Part shown: piece by piece, positions 59,181 through 64,000 of the stretch | Layout of the letters: each line of letters begins with the position of its first letter | Numbering within the stretch: position 1 is the stretch's first letter | NCBI GenBank assembly: GCA_034509495.1 | Contig: CM067507.1 | Coordinates: 32,119,888 to 32,183,887, forward strand | From: Acestrorhynchus altus | Taxonomy: Eukaryota; Chordata; Actinopteri; Characiformes; Acestrorhynchidae | Direction: 5' to 3' | DNA: 64,000 nucleotides | The notes under the pieces: generated by a model | What the model was told of the DNA's origin: nothing | Database searches by the model: none | The model's input: the letters and a program-made list of their open reading frames with translations, nothing else | Translations under genes and position numbers: made by a program

Positions 59181-60692
59181 TTTTAAAATGACATTGTAGG
59201 CAATAATGACCCATAAGACCCATAGCATGGAAAATTGAGGCTTCCTTATTCTTTTAGGTGAAACAGATTAAAGCCATTATCCTAGTTTTTAACTTGAATG
59301 CAGGGTAAAGTCAATTTATTATTGCATGAAACTGTATTCTGTGTTTCTGAGCAGATTGTTTTGTTCATTTATGATGAAATACTGTCATAATATCCAAAAA
59401 ATGTAGCTAGAAAGCTACAAATGGGGGAAATTGAGACTCAAGGCTCAGGAGGAACAGTGAGGTGGAACTAAACAGTCTCATTCGTTCAGCGACAATGACT
59501 GGATACAAGAGCAAAGCAGGTTTAAGACTTCAGAATGCAGTGGTCAGTACCTACCAAGTACATACTAGTGCTCCAGTAAAAGACAACCTGTAAACCAGTG
59601 ACAGGTTCATGGCACCCAAAGCTCATCAGTTCTCACAGGTGTCCCACTTCATAGTGTTTAAAGAGCACCCTCCCTCCTTTCTCCATGCTTCTTCTGGGTT
59701 CTGGAGGAATGGTCATGGCTATGGGCCTCATCCCACATTGCCAGCATGACCTCATCCAACCCATCTCCACTTCAGGTGTGTTTTACAGTGCTGCTAACAG
59801 TCTGGTTTCGCCTGTGCACAACTCTGATTCAGAAGATCTAATACTATCCAAGTTTGTTATGGTATAAACAGCTCTGGAGAAGCTATAAACATCTCATAGA
59901 GAGAATTATGCTCCCAGAGACCAGGGCCCCACTGTGGAATCATGAACTCCTGCCAGCGTACCATCTTGCTCTTTCCACCCTGACATACGCTGCTAAATTG
60001 ATGTGATGGTGTACATTATATTACGTAAATATATGGTGGTTAGGTTTGGAGACTGAAGGTGGTTTATATAGCGAATGTTGGGAACCTAAGAGCTGGCCAT
60101 AAAATCCACTGCAGTCCATGAGACATGAACTCTAGATTTGTGCAACTATTAAAAAGTAGGACCTTAATACATACAGATTGATACTGATATTTAACAGAGC
60201 TATGAAAATCAGTTAAACGTCTACGACCAAATTGAGAGCTGGGTTTAACAAATGCTAACAGGTTGTATAAATAGACGTGTGTGTTCTGTAGCTATTTATA
60301 CTGTCTTTTAATGCCTGTATAATACAGTCTAAGCTTCACACCCTTGGATTGTCTAAAAACCAGTACAGTTGAATATTGCTGTGAGTCGGACTCTCAAACA
60401 TGCAGAAGCTCTTGTGTTGTACAGCTGAGTCCACCGCAGCTGTTCCCACTGCAAACCCTCTGGACTTGTGTGTCCATGGTAACACACTCCTTACAGCCTC
60501 TGGGCTGAAGGATCTGGTTCATTTCTTAAATGCCATTCCTGTGATTTAGTTTGTCTGTCTCTCCACTGTGGGTCATTCACACTTTATAAGGTAATATGAT
60601 GAACTTTCCTACTCAGGCTTAAGCTTTTATGTTAAAGTTTCAAATGTTTTTATTTTCACATTCCAGGAAAATTCATATTTTTGGCATTATGA

Positions 60693-60885
60693 CATTCTTA
60701 TTTCTACACTCACTGGTCATTTGATCAATTCCTCTTTCCATGCAGGATCACTGACATGGTGGTGGCGTGTGACTGTTTGTTGCTCTGGTATGAGTGGATC
60801 AGATACGGTCATGTTGCTGGAGTGTTTAAACACTGGGTTCATTTACGCCCACCTAGTTGCTCCACATTGTAGATGTAAAATCATT
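60693..60885 (+). repeat. Partial copy of the 15879 palindromic element
   Basis: ttctacactcactggtcatt, gatcactgacatggtggtgg, ctggtatgagtggatcagat, gttgctggagtgtttaaaca, cccacctagttgctccacat and tgtagatgtaaaatca match the abundant family text in order. Confidence 0.65.
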
Positions 60886-62008
60886 ATTTTATAGATGATA
60901 AATATCAAAGTAGATTTGAACACAATTAAAAGTGTGCAGCAAGTATTTATTTGCTTGACAAAACATTAGCACAGCAAGTAGTGGTGGTGCATGGTCATTT
61001 AACCTTCCTTGAGGAACCCCACTATTATACCATCTCATTTCTCTAGTTTAGAGAAATCATGACCAAATTCGTTTTTTGCTATTGTATTTACATTGTGCAT
61101 CCAGTGCATTTAGATAATGTCTGGAAGGTACGATTTGGCAGAATTTATAAAGAAACCAGTGGCTTTTAGCTGGGTGTCCAAGCGGCTGCATGTTCAAACA
61201 AAAGGAGCTGGTTCTCTGTGTGACAGGATTCCACCCAGCTGTATCCCATCAAACGCTCATTGTGTTGTTGAATGCTGTTGCTACAAATAGTTCTGTCGAG
61301 ACTGGACTTCCTCTATTGTTTGGTACACATTGCTGAGAGCAGAACGCCTTGCTCAGCAGCTGTTTGGAATAATGGGAGGTCGCAGTGAGCAGGATTTGTG
61401 TCCCCCGACAGGCCTGTCTGCAATGAGACATGAGCGGAAATGAACAAAGCATTTGGTGCTCAGAATGGCTGGCTCGGCCCTCACCACCTCAATGGGACTC
61501 TAAATGAAGCTGAACTTGCATCTAGTGTGATGACAGAAATATTATCTGGCCAGTGGATTTGTACAAACTATCCTGTCTGTTAAGCTCATTCAGCTGAGGA
61601 ACAGGTCAATGAGTAAATTACAGTCATTGCTATGATTCAATGTGAAGACAGTACTAGTGGGACCAATGATGGGGTGAAGAAAAGCATTTTTGCATAGTGG
61701 TGGTCTGAAAGTCAAGGTTCTGCAGATTCAGTTGATTATAGTCAATCATAATATTCAATAAGCAATAAAAATGCTCCTGTTTTTTGGCCAAAATAAAAAT
61801 CTCTGTGTAATCTTTTATGTAAAATTCCATCCAGATTATTTTTTTTGTTTTTCTTGCCTGTATTAGCACATATTTGTTGCTTGTACATTTAAGCAATTTG
61901 GAACATCTTAAAGGGGAATTCTTGGTATCCGTGGAAATTGGGCCAATTCCCAAGCCACACAACTGTTGACTTGACTCACTGTATTTAAACGCAACAGTTT
62001 ACACATTT

Positions 62009-62475
62009 GAGGCGTGTTCAAAACGTATCCAACTTAATAACATTGAGGATGGTTTGGCTACAGCAAACTCAGCTGCATTTCAGTAGGGAGCCTGACAAAG
62101 CACAGCTGTATTGTGTTTGGCCAGGAAACTCTTCGTGACGCTGTGAAATGCAAACACCCGGACCAGAGGGCAGCAGGCAATGGGCATGGGACATGATAAC
62201 GCACCCACCAATTCTTCACATTTGATACAGAGTTTGCTGTGCTTCATCATAAGCTGAAAATGCCCCTGAAAGGGAGCAGATTTTGGTCCAGAAAGGACAT
62301 CATGCAGAATGCTACGAACCAGCTGCATGCCATCTCAACAGAGATGTTCCAGCACTGCTTCTGACAGCGCCAGCACAAGGGGACTACCTTGAAGGAAACC
62401 AGTGCAAGAATGTTGTATCTGAATATGAGTATTTTTATGAATAAAGGTTGGAAACTTTTTGAACATATCCCACTA
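62009..62475 (+). mobile_element. Mariner-like remnant with inverted ends and internal inversion
   Basis: The left end gaggcgtgttcaaaacgtat ccaactt and the right end aaggttggaaactttttgaa catatccc are imperfect inverted repeats. Between them, the minus strand at ~62200-62095 reads VTKSFLAKHNTAVLCQAPY (the mariner FLAKxNxxVLxxPPYSPDLAP region), while the plus strand from ~62240 reads HHKLKMPLKGSRFWSRKDIM (the DFFLFPKLK...LKGxRF region). In an intact element both are on one strand. Confidence 0.7.
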
Positions 62476-63392
62476 ATGAAAGCCCCGGTCAAAGCTGGAG
62501 AAATGGTTAGAAAATGGGAGAATAAAGTGTTGTTGATACTGGAGAGCAGCTCATCACCTCCAATGAAAAATCCAACCCAATGTCAGCTATTTGTGGTAGC
62601 TGGTTTCAAATGATCAAGGTGGATAAAAAGCTGATCATCCAGATGAAAACATACACTCTGGTGTATGGTAACCAGCTCTTCACCAGTGTAGTGTAGCTTG
62701 CATTTGCCTTTGAATTTTGGTCGTGCTTGGTTATGATGGTCATCCAACTTGGTCATGCTAGTCATGTTGGTCAACCAGCATGGTTAGGTTGGGTCACACT
62801 GGTTGTCTAGCCTGGCCAGGTTGGTCATGCTTGTAGCCCAGGTAAACTATCAAAGTCAAACAAGAACATACCCTGTGTTGGTGAAAAAATAAGCTTTAGG
62901 TGTCCAGGCATTGGTTTCTCCAGGGTTGAGAAACCAAACTCAGCAACAATCTCTCCAGCTTGCTAACAGCACATTACTCTGAGAGGACACAATGAGAGGA
63001 CAGCAATGCTATCCGGTAAGAATAATTACAGTGTTAATACTATGCTATGACAGGTGACTTCTATGAACCATTGACAGTGCCTTAAACCGGTGTTTCATTC
63101 TGAGGCAAAATAACTGGGTTGTAAATCTGCTATTTAAACATCTTTTGCCCTACTCTTACTCTTTATCCATCAAAGTAAAATTATTTTATTTTATAATTAT
63201 ACCTCTAGATGTCCTACTGCCCACTTCAAATTCAAACCTGGTTACCAGCCACCGCTGGTGTTTTATTGTTTGATTTACTTTTCTAGATTTTCTACTGATC
63301 GATTTGACATCCTTTATATGTTATATGTATATATATAGAATTTGATCTGTTCTACCAGTTAAGAAAACACATCTTGTAGATCTTCCATTATG

Positions 63393-63398
63393 TTTATT
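63393..63398 (-). promoter_or_regulatory. tubb6: Poly(A) signal of tubb6
   Basis: AATAAA on the minus strand, about 115 bases past the tubb6 stop. A second one on minus is not seen nearby. Confidence 0.6.
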
Positions 63399-63511
63399 GC
63401 AAACACTTTTCTTCTTTTTTCAACCCACATAAAAAAGAAAATCACAGCTTAATAAAATACTCACAGCACATTAACAATATGTGCGTGTACAATCACAAGA
63501 AATAGCAGCCT

Positions 63512-64000
63512 TCACTCATTGACTTCCTCTTCGTCTTCCTCGAATGCATCTTCTCCATCATTGGCTGTGGCCTCCTGGTACTGCTGATACTCGGACACCA
63601 GGTCGTTCATGTTGCTCTCGGCCTCAGTGAACTCCATCTCATCCATGCCCTCTCCTGTGAACCAGTGTAGGAAGGCCTTGCGGCGGAACATGGCAGAGAA
63701 CTGCTCGGAGATGCGCTTGAAGAGCTCCTGGATGGCTGTGCTATTGCCGATGAAGGTAGAAGCCATTTTTAGGCCCCTGGGCGGGATGTCACATACTGCC
63801 ACTTTGACGTTGTTGGGGATCCATTCCACAAAGTAACTGCTGTTCTTGTTCTGGATGGCCAGCATCTGCTCATCCACCTCCTTCATGGACATGGGGCCAC
63901 GGAAGACAGTCGCCACAGTGAGGTAACGGCCATGACGTGGGTCACAGGCAGCCATCATGTTTTTGGCATCAAACATCTGCTGGGTAAGCTCTGGTACAGT
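63512..64000 (-). CDS. tubb6: Beta-tubulin C-terminal part, tubb6-like (class V), truncated by window end
   Basis: The frame is open from the window edge to TAA at 63512: 162 codons, about the last third of a ~446-residue beta-tubulin, which forms microtubules as the GTP-hydrolysing subunit of the alpha/beta dimer. It starts TVPELTQQMFDAKNMM and contains ACDPRHGRYLTVATVFRG, IPPRGLKMASTFIGNSTAIQ, RKAFLHWFTGEGMDEMEFTE and SEYQQYQEAT. The acidic tail ANDGEDAFEEDEEEVNE resembles that of mammalian TUBB6 (an NDGEEAF...NE type) and not the tails of classes I-IV as I remember them. It is the usual large last exon; earlier exons lie to the right. Confidence 0.93.
   Translation of the reverse strand, partial: TVPELTQQMFDAKNMMAACDPRHGRYLTVATVFRGPMSMKEVDEQMLAIQNKNSSYFVEWIPNNVKVAVCDIPPRGLKMASTFIGNSTAIQELFKRISEQFSAMFRRKAFLHWFTGEGMDEMEFTEAESNMNDLVSEYQQYQEATANDGEDAFEEDEEEVNE

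Larger units (their letters stand above)
53900..63392. other. Intergenic region between dipk1c and tubb6
   Basis: Besides the polypyrimidine tract it contains (CA)n at 55073, an exon-like island at 55414, (TA)/(GA)n at 56285, a retroposon tail at 56813, a degenerate AT-rich tandem array at 57520, a LINE-like tail at 58820, a palindromic-element fragment at 60693 and a mariner remnant at 62009. No supported gene is seen. The 62583-62850 segment is a diverged CTGGTCATG-type repeat. Confidence 0.6.

Noticed and set aside
63609..63836. Plus-strand 75-codon ORF
   Set aside because: Antisense shadow of the tubulin exon.
1..64000. tRNA, rRNA and CRISPR arrays
   Set aside because: I saw no cloverleaf with A and B boxes outside SINE-like repeats, no rRNA text, and all short-period repeats are microsatellites or minisatellites.

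Overview
This window is vertebrate nuclear DNA, almost certainly from a ray-finned (teleost) fish. It shows intron-split genes with GT/AG junctions, dense (CA)n, (AAT)n and (CT)n microsatellites, and many decayed Tc1/mariner elements, short inverted-repeat elements and SINE-like repeats of types familiar from teleosts. Several repeats resemble families I associate with otophysan fishes (characins, catfishes); that is recall, not a search result. Nothing prokaryotic (operons, ribosome binding sites, CRISPR) is present.

Three protein-coding genes are supported. (1) Plus strand, 1564-15477: the 3' part of a C18orf63 orthologue (DUF4708 family). Seven exons join in perfect phase into 453 residues; the N-terminal exons lie left of the window. 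The last two exons encode a SAP-like tail. (2) Minus strand, 53739 down to 33938: dipk1c (FAM69C), complete in four phase-0 exons giving 454 residues, a membrane-anchored divergent kinase of the secretory pathway, with a 14.6-kb first intron. (3) Minus strand, 64000 down to 63512: the C-terminal 162 codons of a beta-tubulin, best matched to tubb6, with its poly(A) signal. c18orf63 and dipk1c are neighbours and converge tail to tail, as I recall for human 18q22; human TUBB6 is also on chromosome 18, on the other arm.

Layout: 1-1563 intron; 1564-15477 c18orf63, whose introns hold three Tc1-like remnants, a partial copy of its own large exon, and a palindromic repeat split by a Tc1 element; 15478-33937 an 18-kb gene-poor interval with repeats, two exon-like islands and one possible small secreted ORF; 33938-53739 dipk1c, with repeats, a 70-bp minisatellite and an exon-like island in intron 1; 53740-63392 intergenic, starting with a (GT)n tract 43 bp from the dipk1c start codon and a ~760-bp polypyrimidine tract, then SINE/LINE tails and a mariner remnant with an apparent internal inversion; 63393-64000 tubb6.

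The genes do not form a pathway; they are neighbours by synteny. I found no clearly new multi-gene system. The least explained items are a 77-codon ORF with a signal-peptide-like start at 32996-33229, four exon-like islands on the plus strand (20701, 32277, 44933, 55414), the SAP-like tail of c18orf63, and the exon duplication.
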